DNA of 64,000 nucleotides, from positions 186,001 to 250,000 of the forward strand of contig NZ_CANLMP010000006.1 of assembly GCF_947492405.1 (NCBI RefSeq), given 5' to 3'. Of the stretch, positions 1 through 8,803 are shown in pieces. The notes below the pieces were generated by a model. It was not told the DNA's origin and searched no databases. It saw nothing but the letters and a program-made list of their open reading frames with translations. Position 1 is the stretch's first letter. Every line of letters starts with the position of its first letter. Made by a program: the position numbers and the translations under genes. This stretch comes from an uncultured Aquimarina sp. GTDB lineage: Bacteria; Bacteroidota; Bacteroidia; Flavobacteriales; Flavobacteriaceae.

Positions 1-1170
1 TCTGATCTGATCTCCATTTACAGGATCATTTAAGAAAAAAGTAAAATTCGAATACAGTTCAAAATCATACAACGTATAAAATACATTTGTTCTAAAAGTA
101 GTGTTATCAGTTAGGAACTTGTCATACATCATATTAAAATTAGTTCTGGATGTATTTCCACCTTCTGTATCATCTATAGCACCAAAACGTGAAATTAGGC
201 TTTGAGCTACAGCTCTGTTTGGTATTTGTCCAGAGGCATCCCATCTACTGGTAAAATGAGAAGCAGAAAAAGACACTTTACTATTGTTTTGCAACTGTGC
301 CACATATTTACCCGCTAGATTAATTCTATTAAAATTTTGAGGAGACTCAAAAGGTCCATCACCTTCTAAATATTCTATTGCTAGTGTAGCGTTCTCTTTA
401 TTAGAAGCTTCTAATAAATTAAATAATCCTACTGTTCTTAATGTATTGAAAGCTCCTGCTTCTACTTTGATCTCATTCTCAGTAAAACTCTCTTTTGTTT
501 TAAAGTCTACATATCCAGCCGTATTGAAATTTCCATGATCGGCCGTAAACGAACCTTTACCAAAACGTATTTTATTAATGGTCTCCGGAATAATAAAATG
601 TAAATCTGCATATCCTTGTCCATGAGCATGAGATACCATATTTACAGGCATACCATCTACAGAAATTGATACATCTGTTCCATGATCAACATCAAATCCT
701 CTAATAAAAATCTGTTCAGCTTTACCCCCTCCAGCATGCTGACCAATAAATAGACCTGGTACTTTTCGTAATAATTCCTGAGAGGAGTTTACTGGATTTA
801 CTCTCATATCCAACTTATTTATTAATTGTAATGGATTAATTTCTTGTTTCAAAACCAATTCATCAAGCTGAAAAATTTTGTTTTCCAATCGCACTTTTAT
901 ACCATTCGATATATCTTCTTTTTTAATGACTATTCTTTTAGTTTCAAAACCTAACAATCGTATTGTTAACGTATCATTTTCTTTCACTTTATGGAGTAAA
1001 AAAATTCCGTTGTCTAAAGTATGTGTATGACTCTCTGCCTTATTATTATACACGTAAGCTTCAGACAAAGGAGTATCAAATACATCAATAACTTTACCTT
1101 TTAAGCTTTGATTTTGAGCATAACCGTATACACTGAATATCAGTGAAGTTATTATAAAAATATTTTTCAT
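1..1170 (-). CDS. TonB-dependent receptor, C-terminal part beyond window
   Basis: Outer-membrane TonB-dependent receptor, presumed to take up a ligand into the periplasm. The reading frame is open from ATG at 1170 to the window edge, giving 390 residues, so most of the barrel is missing. A signal peptide (MKNIFIITSLIFSVYGYAQ) is followed by a carboxypeptidase-D regulatory-like fold (about residues 20-95) and a plug domain (about 110-230), with plug phrases such as RKVPGLFIGQHAGGGKAEQ and FIRGFDVDHGTDVSI. It starts 27 bases downstream of the TPR lipoprotein and is probably the last gene seen of one minus-strand unit with the two DUF4331 proteins. The substrate cannot be read from the sequence. 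Confidence 0.9.
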   Translation of the reverse strand, partial: MKNIFIITSLIFSVYGYAQNQSLKGKVIDVFDTPLSEAYVYNNKAESHTHTLDNGIFLLHKVKENDTLTIRLLGFETKRIVIKKEDISNGIKVRLENKIFQLDELVLKQEINPLQLINKLDMRVNPVNSSQELLRKVPGLFIGQHAGGGKAEQIFIRGFDVDHGTDVSISVDGMPVNMVSHAHGQGYADLHFIIPETINKIRFGKGSFTADHGNFNTAGYVDFKTKESFTENEIKVEAGAFNTLRTVGLFNLLEASNKENATLAIEYLEGDGPFESPQNFNRINLAGKYVAQLQNNSKVSFSASHFTSRWDASGQIPNRAVAQSLISRFGAIDDTEGGNTSRTNFNMMYDKFLTDNTTFRTNVFYTLYDFELYSNFTFFLNDPVNGDQIR

Positions 1171-1197
1171 GAGTGTTGTTTAGAGGGTGAAAAATGT

Positions 1198-2490
1198 TTA
1201 CAGCTCCTGTATTTTTCTAAAAGTTACAGGTCCTAATTCGTAGCCACTCTCTAATAATTCTTCCTTAATCGGAACAATTGCATCTTTCATATCATTCGCC
1301 TTATAAATCTCTGCAATGTGATAGTTTGCCTCTGGCTCAAACGTCTTATTTAGTAAGTGCTTTTGAGCAATGTCCAATGCTTTTTTATGATCTCCTTTCA
1401 GATTAAGAATATAGGCTTTAAGATCATAGGATTGTGGTGCGGGACGGTTCCGTATCTCTTCTTCGGCTATGTCCAAGGCTTGATCAAATTTTTTGTACTC
1501 TTCTGCTAGTAATAATGCATTATGTGTATTATACATGAATCCGTATCGTTCATCTTTAACAGCTTGCTCATACATCTTAAGATATACTTTTTTAGTGATA
1601 TCTTCTTTTTGAAACTCTGCAATCTCAGCCTTCAAAAGAAAATAATCAGGACTTTGATAATTTGATGTTATTTCGTCTAAGATTGCTAAAGCTTCTACGG
1701 GCTTTTTTTCATAAGAATATATGATCCAAGCGATTCCTTTTTTCGCATAGGCGTTAGAAGGGTCTATAGCTAAAGCTTTTAGATAATGATTATAGGATTC
1801 TTTAATTCTACCAGCATGACCATAATAGTCTGCTAAATTAGTATACGACCATAATAGTAAACCTTCTTTTTTACTGTTCTCGGCTATTTGTTTAGCTTTT
1901 TCCATATTTCTTATGGTGGCATCCAGATTTCCTTTGTAATCATTCCATTTCGCTAAACGAATCAAAAAATTAAAATCATTTTGGTTTGCTATCCTTTCCA
2001 GGTATTTATGAGCATTTTCGTATTCTCCTAATTCCATGGATACATCAAAAAGAACCATTTCTGAAGCCTTAATATTTGTTTTTAAAAGATATGCTCCTTG
2101 TGCTGCTTCTTTAGCTTCTATAAACCTGTGTTGAGAGATATAATTATGAGCTAAAGCTAAAAGGTGTCCAGATTTGCCAATAGCCGCTACCTCTGCAGAT
2201 TTAACTAATACTTTTTCTGCTAGTTTGAGGAACTTGATATCTCCTGTTGATTGAAATAGTTCAGTATATGCTGCAGCTACCGGAGCTAATGCCGTAATCT
2301 GTAGACTATCTTCTTTTATCTTAGCGTTCCAAAACTGAAGTCTCTTTGTTGCTTCTTTTACTGTTTCATTATCTTGTTTCTTAAGATATATTGCATAATC
2401 CTTTGGGTTAGTTATCGAAGTTTCTTTTTCTTGGCAGGAAATAATGAGTATAACTGCCATAAAACCTATAATGCCTTTTAATACTCTCAT
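1198..2490 (-). CDS. TPR-repeat lipoprotein
   Basis: Predicted lipoprotein of 430 residues. The signal ends in a lipobox (LIISC, Cys19), and the rest is helical repeat sequence of TPR type, for example SYTNLADYYGHAGRIKESY and ALAIDPSNAYAKKGIAW. TPR proteins act as scaffolds; no catalytic motif is visible. It lies between the DUF4331 pair and the TonB receptor on the same strand. From memory, DUF4331 proteins, a TPR protein and a TonB receptor often occur together in Bacteroidota, so the group probably works together, but the role is unknown. Confidence 0.85.
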   Translation of the reverse strand: MRVLKGIIGFMAVILIISCQEKETSITNPKDYAIYLKKQDNETVKEATKRLQFWNAKIKEDSLQITALAPVAAAYTELFQSTGDIKFLKLAEKVLVKSAEVAAIGKSGHLLALAHNYISQHRFIEAKEAAQGAYLLKTNIKASEMVLFDVSMELGEYENAHKYLERIANQNDFNFLIRLAKWNDYKGNLDATIRNMEKAKQIAENSKKEGLLLWSYTNLADYYGHAGRIKESYNHYLKALAIDPSNAYAKKGIAWIIYSYEKKPVEALAILDEITSNYQSPDYFLLKAEIAEFQKEDITKKVYLKMYEQAVKDERYGFMYNTHNALLLAEEYKKFDQALDIAEEEIRNRPAPQSYDLKAYILNLKGDHKKALDIAQKHLLNKTFEPEANYHIAEIYKANDMKDAIVPIKEELLESGYELGPVTFRKIQEL

Positions 2491-2531
2491 GTGTTTGTTT
2501 TTTGATGTTTGTTTTGTTTGATAATGTACTA

Positions 2532-2627
2532 ACTGTCATTCTGAGTCCATCTTTTACAATTATATAAATTGTATAGAGTCACTTGAGGGCTGACTTTTAT
2601 ACTTACAGACAGACTCAGTTAGACAGT
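2532..2627. repeat. Imperfect inverted repeat in intergenic gap
   Basis: A 16-base arm at 2532-2547 (ACTGTCATTCTGAGTC) pairs with 2612-2627 at 13 of 16 positions. The internal sequence contains the small palindrome ACAATT-ATATA-AATTGT. The GTCATTCTGAG core resembles palindromic intergenic repeats scattered in Bacteroidota genomes (from memory). It lies between the DUF4331 gene and the TPR gene and might also act as an mRNA processing or attenuation hairpin. Confidence 0.45.
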
Positions 2628-2650
2628 AAAAAACTTAATTATAAAATTAC

Positions 2651-3265
2651 TTATGAACCATGAGGGGGTTCTAAATAAGGAAATGTATTTAATGGTGTTT
2701 CACCTGCATTACTTACACCATCTGTTACTAATATTGGTAAATCAGGAATAGTATCACCGTCTAAATCTTGTCCATTAAAACGATCTCCATTTTGACCTCC
2801 AAATAATAAAATTAAAGAAACATCAATTACATCATCTGTAAGATTTCTTCCTGTTAATACATTAGTTCCATCAAAATATGTTGTTGGAGTACCTGGTGCT
2901 ACTTGTAATACGTCTGAAGCTAATACCGTAGTGAGTGTTGTAATATCCAAACCAAGAATATTATTTTCATAAGTTGCACCAAATGCATTATGTAACCCTG
3001 CTAATTGTGTTTCAAATAAAGACTGAAAAGCGGCTCCTTGTTGTGAAGGGATTGTAACGTTAAAGTTATTTTCGATATCTGGTGTCGCACTGAATACGGT
3101 ATTAATTCCTGGACGTCCCATCTGATCTTCTTGCGAAAATGTTCCCGAAAAATCAACTACTACTGGTGGTTCGATTACTATTGCATCATCATCACTACTA
3201 CAACTTACGATTCCTGCTACTAATGCTAACGCTAATGATATATTTTTTAAATTATTTAGTTTCAT
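2651..3265 (-). CDS. DUF4331-family lipoprotein, C-terminal-half type
   Basis: Lipoprotein of 204 residues with lipobox GIVSC (Cys22) and an acidic SDDD linker. The body resembles the second half of DUF4331 proteins: FSQEDQMGRPGINTVFSA is close to the family phrase for this part. The gene starts 27 bases after the stop of the companion that carries the N-terminal DUF4331 motif, so the two are surely co-transcribed. DUF4331 has no established function. The sequence has none of the ADHIDAP motif found in the partner. Confidence 0.8.
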   Translation of the reverse strand: MKLNNLKNISLALALVAGIVSCSSDDDAIVIEPPVVVDFSGTFSQEDQMGRPGINTVFSATPDIENNFNVTIPSQQGAAFQSLFETQLAGLHNAFGATYENNILGLDITTLTTVLASDVLQVAPGTPTTYFDGTNVLTGRNLTDDVIDVSLILLFGGQNGDRFNGQDLDGDTIPDLPILVTDGVSNAGETPLNTFPYLEPPHGS

Positions 3266-3292
3266 AATATCTGTTATTTTTTAAATTCTTGA

Positions 3293-3973
3293 TTATTGTT
3301 TTCTTTTTGCTTCTGCCCAAGTATTAAATACCTCAACACCGGTTCCTGCAGGATGACTGAATGTTCCTCCTAAAAGCGAATTAGGAACCTCTACCACAAT
3401 AGATAAGACATTAGTTCCATCAAAATCATCATTACCAGGATTGTTAAATCCTCCAGAAGCCATTCCTCCAATGATTGCATTGAATTGATTGGAATCAAAA
3501 AAGAAAGGATCTTCTCTTAACCCTGCGAAATAGGAAATTCTATTTGCTTGTGATGTAGTAGCTCCAGATCCAGAACTGATTGCTACTTGACCCAGATATT
3601 GAGTATTTTCATCGATTGTACTGTTAAGTCCTGTTTGGGAAGGTTCGTATGGACCGAAAAAATACATAATACCATTTCTAGGGATTGCTTGTATAACAAG
3701 GTCCTCTACCAAATCACCATCATTGTCGATGTTAATTTCTACTAATACATTTTCATCAAAAGTAGCCGAGCTTCCTGGAGCTAATAGTCCCTGAACATTA
3801 GCTACGAATACTGTATTATCTGGATTTGCACCTTCAAAAGCATAAAGATCCGTGATATCCGCTGTGCTTCCTACCACTGCAGGAGCATCAATATGATCTG
3901 CCGCCATAAATACAGCTCCCAAGCTAAAAAGCCCTCCTAAGATGAATAAATTTGTTTTTCTAATCTTGTTCAT
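3293..3973 (-). CDS. DUF4331-family secreted protein
   Basis: Secreted protein of 226 residues. An N-terminal hydrophobic segment is followed directly by the family hallmark AADHIDAPAV and then TDITDLYAFEG, with late motifs DDFDGTNVLSIVVEVP. It is the first gene of the minus-strand unit DUF4331, DUF4331, TPR, TonB receptor. The sequence is half the length of one-piece DUF4331 proteins, the other half being represented by the next gene. The biochemical role is not known. Confidence 0.85.
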   Translation of the reverse strand: MNKIRKTNLFILGGLFSLGAVFMAADHIDAPAVVGSTADITDLYAFEGANPDNTVFVANVQGLLAPGSSATFDENVLVEINIDNDGDLVEDLVIQAIPRNGIMYFFGPYEPSQTGLNSTIDENTQYLGQVAISSGSGATTSQANRISYFAGLREDPFFFDSNQFNAIIGGMASGGFNNPGNDDFDGTNVLSIVVEVPNSLLGGTFSHPAGTGVEVFNTWAEAKRKQ

Positions 3974-4110
3974 TTTATTTTAATTTTAAATGTTTACGCC
4001 AATACATACGAGGAATAAAAGACCTTGGTTTTCTGTGAATTGTTAAATATTTGTTAACTAGTTAATTCATGATCTTAATGATCATAAAAGCTCGTTTGTA
4101 TAAAAAAAAT

Positions 4111-4118
4111 TAACTTTG
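4111..4118 (+). promoter_or_regulatory. Probable -7 promoter box
   Basis: TAACTTTG matches the Bacteroidota -7 consensus TAnnTTTG and ends 18 bases before the ATG at 4137. No well-placed -33 TTG is seen (the nearest is only 12 bases upstream). Confidence 0.5.
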
Positions 4119-4136
4119 TAGTAAACTAATTAACCA

Positions 4137-5318
4137 ATGAACCCTTCAACTACTGGTTGGATAGATAAATTTTTAAGAGATTTTGATGTTAACACTCTTT
4201 CTCAGTCTTCTTTAGATATATTGTATCTAAGACTTAGGAAAGTAGGTTTTATATATGGTACATCAGTAGAAATAGTCTTACCTAATGATTCGGAAATTAT
4301 TTATTCTGAAGAAGAGAAGACAAAAATTAATCTTTTCGCAGCTTTAGTAGTAACCTACTATGAAACTATTGATAATGGTGATCCAAAAGATTGTATAAAA
4401 GCACTTATTGAGTTTTATGAATATCTGGATACTAAAAAATCTTTCTTCTCTTTTATTAATGCATTGACTACGAGCAAAAGTGAAAAGCTGGAGAAGATTA
4501 TGCATACCCGTATCCAAACCAATGAATCTATTTTTAAGAAAAACTTTAGTCATTTATTAACGAATGCACTATTGTTTATTGATGTATTGGCTTTTGAGCA
4601 TTTCTTAATTCATGATAAGAATCCTATTGAATATGCAGCTACGCTGGAAGAAACCTTAACAAATATTGTTTTTCTGGCTTTGAACTCAAAAATCGAAAAA
4701 GATAATTATGATGAATTATTGGTTAAGCTATTTGCTTCATCGGTGAGATATACAAAAGTTAGTACGGATGAGGATGCTAGTTTCGATCAAATCGACTTGG
4801 ATGAGTATACCGATGATTTAGAAAAAAGATATATTTTGGATCTTACTAGTTTGGCAGTATGGAATGATAAAGAGATCGATTTTGGGGAACAGGATTTTAT
4901 TCGCGCTTTAGGAGCAGAATTAGGATTACCTAATCAATGGGTAAGAGAATCTCTGTATTCTGTACAATCATTTGTAAAAGAATATAAAGAAGATATTTCT
5001 TTTTTTAATTATTCTAATCCTGCGCATCATTTTTATAAGCAAACTTCCAGAACAGTAAGTGTATTAATACTTAGAAATAAGAAACGGCTAATTAAAGAGA
5101 TCTCAGAAAGTAAAGATTTGATGATTTTATTAGGTCAATCTGCAGTGAGAGATCTATCCAAAGAAGAAAAGCAAAAAGTAAAACAACAATTACTGGATGT
5201 ATGCAAGACGATACCTTCTCTAGCTATCTTTATTTTACCAGGAGGAAGTTTATTAATGCCTTTGCTAATTAAGTTTATTCCTCAGCTATTACCTTCAGCC
5301 TTTAACGAGAATAAATAA
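4137..5318 (+). CDS. LETM1-related biofilm-associated protein
   Basis: A 393-residue protein whose last 60 residues (EEKQKVKQQLLDVCKTIP, then a hydrophobic IFILPGG...LLIKFIPQLLPSAF) match the LETM1-like C-terminal motif. The central part (about 225-290) resembles a TerB-like helical domain. Bacteroidota proteins of this make-up are annotated as LETM1-related biofilm-associated proteins; I know of no defined reaction. There is no signal peptide, so it probably sits in the cytoplasm or at the inner membrane. It is monocistronic, with its own -7 box and a terminator right at the stop codon. Confidence 0.8.
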   Translation: MNPSTTGWIDKFLRDFDVNTLSQSSLDILYLRLRKVGFIYGTSVEIVLPNDSEIIYSEEEKTKINLFAALVVTYYETIDNGDPKDCIKALIEFYEYLDTKKSFFSFINALTTSKSEKLEKIMHTRIQTNESIFKKNFSHLLTNALLFIDVLAFEHFLIHDKNPIEYAATLEETLTNIVFLALNSKIEKDNYDELLVKLFASSVRYTKVSTDEDASFDQIDLDEYTDDLEKRYILDLTSLAVWNDKEIDFGEQDFIRALGAELGLPNQWVRESLYSVQSFVKEYKEDISFFNYSNPAHHFYKQTSRTVSVLILRNKKRLIKEISESKDLMILLGQSAVRDLSKEEKQKVKQQLLDVCKTIPSLAIFILPGGSLLMPLLIKFIPQLLPSAFNENK

Positions 5319-5352
5319 AAAATCCCTAATTTAATCAGGGATTTTTTATTTT
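5317..5352 (+). terminator. Rho-independent terminator
   Basis: AAAAAATCCCT (5317-5327) pairs perfectly with AGGGATTTTTT (5337-5347), followed by more T. The A-rich side also gives a T tract on the other strand, so it can end the converging minus-strand transcript too. Confidence 0.85.
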
Positions 5353-5353
5353 T

Positions 5354-5977
5354 TTATACTTCTAGTTTTTGAAGCTCTTCATAATTCTTCTTAAGTTTCC
5401 TTGTCAATATACCATATATCAATCTATACAACAGTGCTAATAGTCCAAGAAAAATTGCTACTACAATCAGGGAAGTAATTATAATCAAATAAGCTGGTAC
5501 TTCTTGATCTGTCGACTTGCTAGCATATACATCTGTATAGAATGCCGTATACATTACGACAACTAAAGTAGTTAATGCCAAAAAACCAATATTGATCCAT
5601 ACATACCGCTTAACTGTTTTTCTTGTATTCAGTATGTTTTTCATCAATACAGCAGCTGAATCTGTGGTTTGGATATTTCTATAATTCAGGTAAAACTGAA
5701 CCATAAAATATACCAAGATACTATAATATAGTATTGTGGTAAAAATAGAGAAACCTTCTAATCCATGAACCTCGAGTTCATCATAGTGACCACTTAATCG
5801 TACAATGACATCAATTGAAGACCACAAAATAAATTCTAAAACACTAATGATGAAAATCCATTTTACCATTGACGACGATTTCTTTAAAATCATCTTATAG
5901 ATTTCATTATATGATAACTTAGGAAGGCCTTCTTCTTGATTCTTCCAGTCTTTTTTTAATAATTCTAATTCATCCAT
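5354..5977 (-). CDS. Four-helix membrane protein paired with ECF sigma factor
   Basis: A 207-residue protein with a soluble N-terminus (MDELELLKKDWKNQ) followed by about four hydrophobic segments (near 40-60, 78-98, 125-147, 162-190). It starts two bases after the stop of the sigma factor gene and must be co-transcribed. Such a partner is often an anti-sigma factor, and the charged N-terminal helix before the membrane would fit, but there is no zinc-binding HxxxCxxC motif, so this role is inference from position only. Confidence 0.7.
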   Translation of the reverse strand: MDELELLKKDWKNQEEGLPKLSYNEIYKMILKKSSSMVKWIFIISVLEFILWSSIDVIVRLSGHYDELEVHGLEGFSIFTTILYYSILVYFMVQFYLNYRNIQTTDSAAVLMKNILNTRKTVKRYVWINIGFLALTTLVVVMYTAFYTDVYASKSTDQEVPAYLIIITSLIVVAIFLGLLALLYRLIYGILTRKLKKNYEELQKLEV

Positions 5978-5979
5978 AA

Positions 5980-6474
5980 TTATGGGTTTAATATTTTTTT
6001 CAACTTTGTTTTCACTCGATTCATCTTCACTCTGGCATTTACCTCAGAGATCCCCATAGTCTCTGCAATTTCTTTATATGATTTATCTTCTAGATATAAG
6101 AAAACTAACGCTTTCTCAATATCATTTAGTTGTTTTACTGCTGCATACATTAACTTAAGCTGTTGCTCTACTTCATCATCATATTCTTCGGCCTTAATTT
6201 TGAAATCCATCGTATCAAAATCTGTAGTTTTGATACTTCTTTTAGATTTACGATATAAGGTAATCGCTGTATTTAGTGAAACCCTATACATCCAGGTACT
6301 AAATTTAGAATCGCCTCTGAACTTAGGATATGCTTTCCATAACTGAATAGTTATCTCCTGAAACAAATCATTATGTGAGTCTGCATCATTTGTATATATC
6401 CTACAGACCTTGTGCACAATATTTTGATTTTGCTCAAGATTGGTTACAAAACTATGTTCTAATTCTTTATTCAC
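5980..6474 (-). CDS. ECF-type RNA polymerase sigma factor
   Basis: A sigma-70 family factor of 164 residues, a normal ECF length. Region 2 spans about 20-90 (DLFQEITIQLWKAYPKF, then FSTWMYRVSLNTAI) and region 4 about 105-155 (KSYKEIAETMGISEVNARV). It directs RNA polymerase to a particular promoter set. It leads a two-gene unit with the membrane protein downstream, which may hold it at the membrane. The regulon is not evident. Confidence 0.92.
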   Translation of the reverse strand: MNKELEHSFVTNLEQNQNIVHKVCRIYTNDADSHNDLFQEITIQLWKAYPKFRGDSKFSTWMYRVSLNTAITLYRKSKRSIKTTDFDTMDFKIKAEEYDDEVEQQLKLMYAAVKQLNDIEKALVFLYLEDKSYKEIAETMGISEVNARVKMNRVKTKLKKILNP

Positions 6475-6656
6475 TTTAGTTAGTTACATCTTATATGTAG
6501 ACAATAAAACAAATCTGTTACAGATTAAAAACTAATTTTTCTATTTATGATAATTTCATTTAAAAAAACACCTTCTTTATCAATTGATAATCAGTTAGTT
6601 TATTATTCTATTTTAACAAAAATAAATATTCTATAGTCTATCTGATATTATCATTT

Positions 6657-6664
6657 TATCTTTG
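6657..6664 (+). promoter_or_regulatory. Probable -7 promoter box
   Basis: TATCTTTG fits TAnnTTTG. Transcription would start about position 6670, which puts the ATG at 6674 almost on the start point and favours the second ATG at 6683. Confidence 0.5.
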
Positions 6665-6682
6665 TAATACAAGATGATATTT

Positions 6683-7981
6683 ATGAATATTCCTTATACT
6701 AATTTACCAAGATTAGTGATTATCGGAGGTGGTTTTGCCGGAGTTGCACTTGCCAGAAAAATGGCAAAAGAAAATGTACAACTCGTTTTATTAGATAGAC
6801 ATAATTACCATACATTCCAACCCTTATTATATCAAGTTTCTACAGCTTCTTTAGAACCAGATTCTATTGCATATCCGTTACGAAAAATCGTAAAACGTGG
6901 TAAGAACACATATTTCCGGATGACAGAGGTAACTGCTGTCGACCCAAAGAACAAAGAGGTTCATACGGCTATTGGTAGTATTACTTATGATTATTTGGTA
7001 ATTGCTACAGGAGCACGAACCAATTTCTTTGGAAATGAAACTATAGAAAAGAATGCGATGCGAATGAAAAACTTACCGCAGGCATTAAATCTTAGAAGTT
7101 TGATGTTAGAAAACCTGGAGCAAGCAGTAATTACAACTGACACAGAAAAGAGAAAAGAGTTACTACGTTTTGTATTAGCAGGTGCAGGTCCAACTGGTGT
7201 AGAATTAGCTGGAGGAATAGCAGAACTAAAGCTTAATGTGTTACCACGTGACTATCCAGACATGGATTTTAGTGCTATGGAAATTCATCTAATAGAAGGC
7301 GCTGATCGAGTTTTACCACCTATGAGTGAACACGCTTCTGAAAAGGCTACCAAGTTCTTAGAAAAAATGGGAGTTCATATTCATACCAATACACAGGTAA
7401 CAAATTATGAATCTAATCTAGTATCTACCAATACAGATTTATCTCTAAAAACTGCTACTTTTATTTGGTCGGCCGGCGTTACTGGAGCTCCTGTAGAGGG
7501 GTTACACGCAGAAACTTTAATACCAAGAGCCAATCGATATAAAGTAAATCAGTTTAACCAAATCGAAGGATATGATAATATTTATGCTTTAGGAGATATC
7601 GCTTTGATGCAAACGGAGGATTATCCGAGAGGACATCCAATGGTAGCTCAACCAGCAATTCAACAAGGAAATCACTTAGTAAAAAACCTAAAATTACATC
7701 TAAAAGGAAAACCAATGATTCCTTTTAAATATTTTGATAAGGGATCCATGGCAACTATAGGTCGTAACAAAGCTGTTGTTGACTTAGGTAAATTTAGATT
7801 TGGAGGATTCTTTGCCTGGTTTATCTGGATGTTTATTCACTTATGGTTTTTAGTAGGCTTCAGAAATCGTTTTGTAACCTTCTTTAACTGGACCTATAAC
7901 TACATCAATTATGACAAAGCTGCCAGATTGATCGTAAGACCTTTTAAGAATAAAGAAGAAAATGCTATTGAACGGGTGTAA
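6683..7981 (+). CDS. ndh: Type II NADH:quinone oxidoreductase (NDH-2)
   Basis: Membrane-associated flavoprotein that passes electrons from NADH to quinone without pumping protons. The FAD-binding GGGFAG lies near the N-terminus, the NAD-binding AGAGPTGVELAGG around residue 170, and the second FAD motif YALGDIAL around 305. The Trp/Phe-rich C-terminus (FFAWFIWMFIHLWFLVGF) is the usual membrane anchor. Length (432) is typical. I prefer the ATG at 6683 over 6674 because family members begin MNIP and the promoter lies very close. It converges with the GLPGLI gene, with stops three bases apart and no hairpin between. Confidence 0.9.
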   Translation: MNIPYTNLPRLVIIGGGFAGVALARKMAKENVQLVLLDRHNYHTFQPLLYQVSTASLEPDSIAYPLRKIVKRGKNTYFRMTEVTAVDPKNKEVHTAIGSITYDYLVIATGARTNFFGNETIEKNAMRMKNLPQALNLRSLMLENLEQAVITTDTEKRKELLRFVLAGAGPTGVELAGGIAELKLNVLPRDYPDMDFSAMEIHLIEGADRVLPPMSEHASEKATKFLEKMGVHIHTNTQVTNYESNLVSTNTDLSLKTATFIWSAGVTGAPVEGLHAETLIPRANRYKVNQFNQIEGYDNIYALGDIALMQTEDYPRGHPMVAQPAIQQGNHLVKNLKLHLKGKPMIPFKYFDKGSMATIGRNKAVVDLGKFRFGGFFAWFIWMFIHLWFLVGFRNRFVTFFNWTYNYINYDKAARLIVRPFKNKEENAIERV

Positions 7982-7983
7982 TA

Positions 7984-8751
7984 CTAATCAATACTCATAA
8001 ATCCACGACTAGGAAGGTCTTCTCTAGTAACTTTTTTGCCTTCTGTTGGCGGTTTCACTTCAAAACCGTCAAGTGTATATGATATGCTATCCATAACAAT
8101 TGTAGCTCTGTCTTCTACAATCATAATAATCAGACCTGGTAGTCCCCAATATCCTAATGGCCCAACGGTTGATACTATATCTTTTGTATACCATACTACT
8201 ATTTTTTGATCTTGACTTTCGTATTTTTCATTGGTATTGATCAAAATAGCTTTTGTACATGTATACCCATTTATTACTTTGGTTTCTTCCATGATTTTCC
8301 AATTCATTGGAACCAAACTTTCAGAAATTATATAATTTTTATCCGAAATAAAATCAGTACTTACCTTTTTGTTAGCATCAAGATCCATATAAGTAGTAAT
8401 TGGCTTATCCCTTCTCCAGGTTTGTCTTACAGTAAAAACTTTTCCATTTTCTCCATAAGAAATATCATTATTAATATCAATATCCGATATTTCCTCCTCA
8501 GAATAATGAATAGATTTACTACCGTCAATCTTTAAAACACTTATATACTCATAAATAGAAAATTTCTTTCGGTAATTTTCTGCCTTTTCGTTTATAAATT
8601 CTTTCTCCTCTTTTGTAAGTCTTTTTTCTGAAACAAAAGAATTCACCCATTCATAAATTGACTTTCTTTTTTCTTTATAATGAACCGTCATTTCCTGGCT
8701 TTTTCCAGAAAAAGAAATTAAAAACACAATACAAAGTAATTTTATTTTCAT
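7984..8751 (-). CDS. GLPGLI-family secreted protein
   Basis: A 255-residue secreted protein of the Bacteroidota GLPGLI family, named after the motif seen here as GPLGYWGLPGLIIMI. The start at 8751 is chosen because it begins directly with a signal peptide (MKIKLLCIVFLISFSGKSQ); a longer frame back to 8802 lacks one. It is the second of two related genes that probably arose by duplication (both open with a TVHYKEKR / TVFYKEKR strand). The family has no proven function and often sits beside TonB receptors, as here. Confidence 0.88.
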   Translation of the reverse strand: MKIKLLCIVFLISFSGKSQEMTVHYKEKRKSIYEWVNSFVSEKRLTKEEKEFINEKAENYRKKFSIYEYISVLKIDGSKSIHYSEEEISDIDINNDISYGENGKVFTVRQTWRRDKPITTYMDLDANKKVSTDFISDKNYIISESLVPMNWKIMEETKVINGYTCTKAILINTNEKYESQDQKIVVWYTKDIVSTVGPLGYWGLPGLIIMIVEDRATIVMDSISYTLDGFEVKPPTEGKKVTREDLPSRGFMSID

Positions 8752-8803
8752 ACATAGAGTTATTGATAATTTGCAATATAATTTTTTTTCAATGGTAATC
8801 ACT

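Noticed and set aside
5354..5977. Calling the membrane protein an anti-sigma factor
   Set aside because: Only its position supports it; no zinc-binding anti-sigma motif is present.
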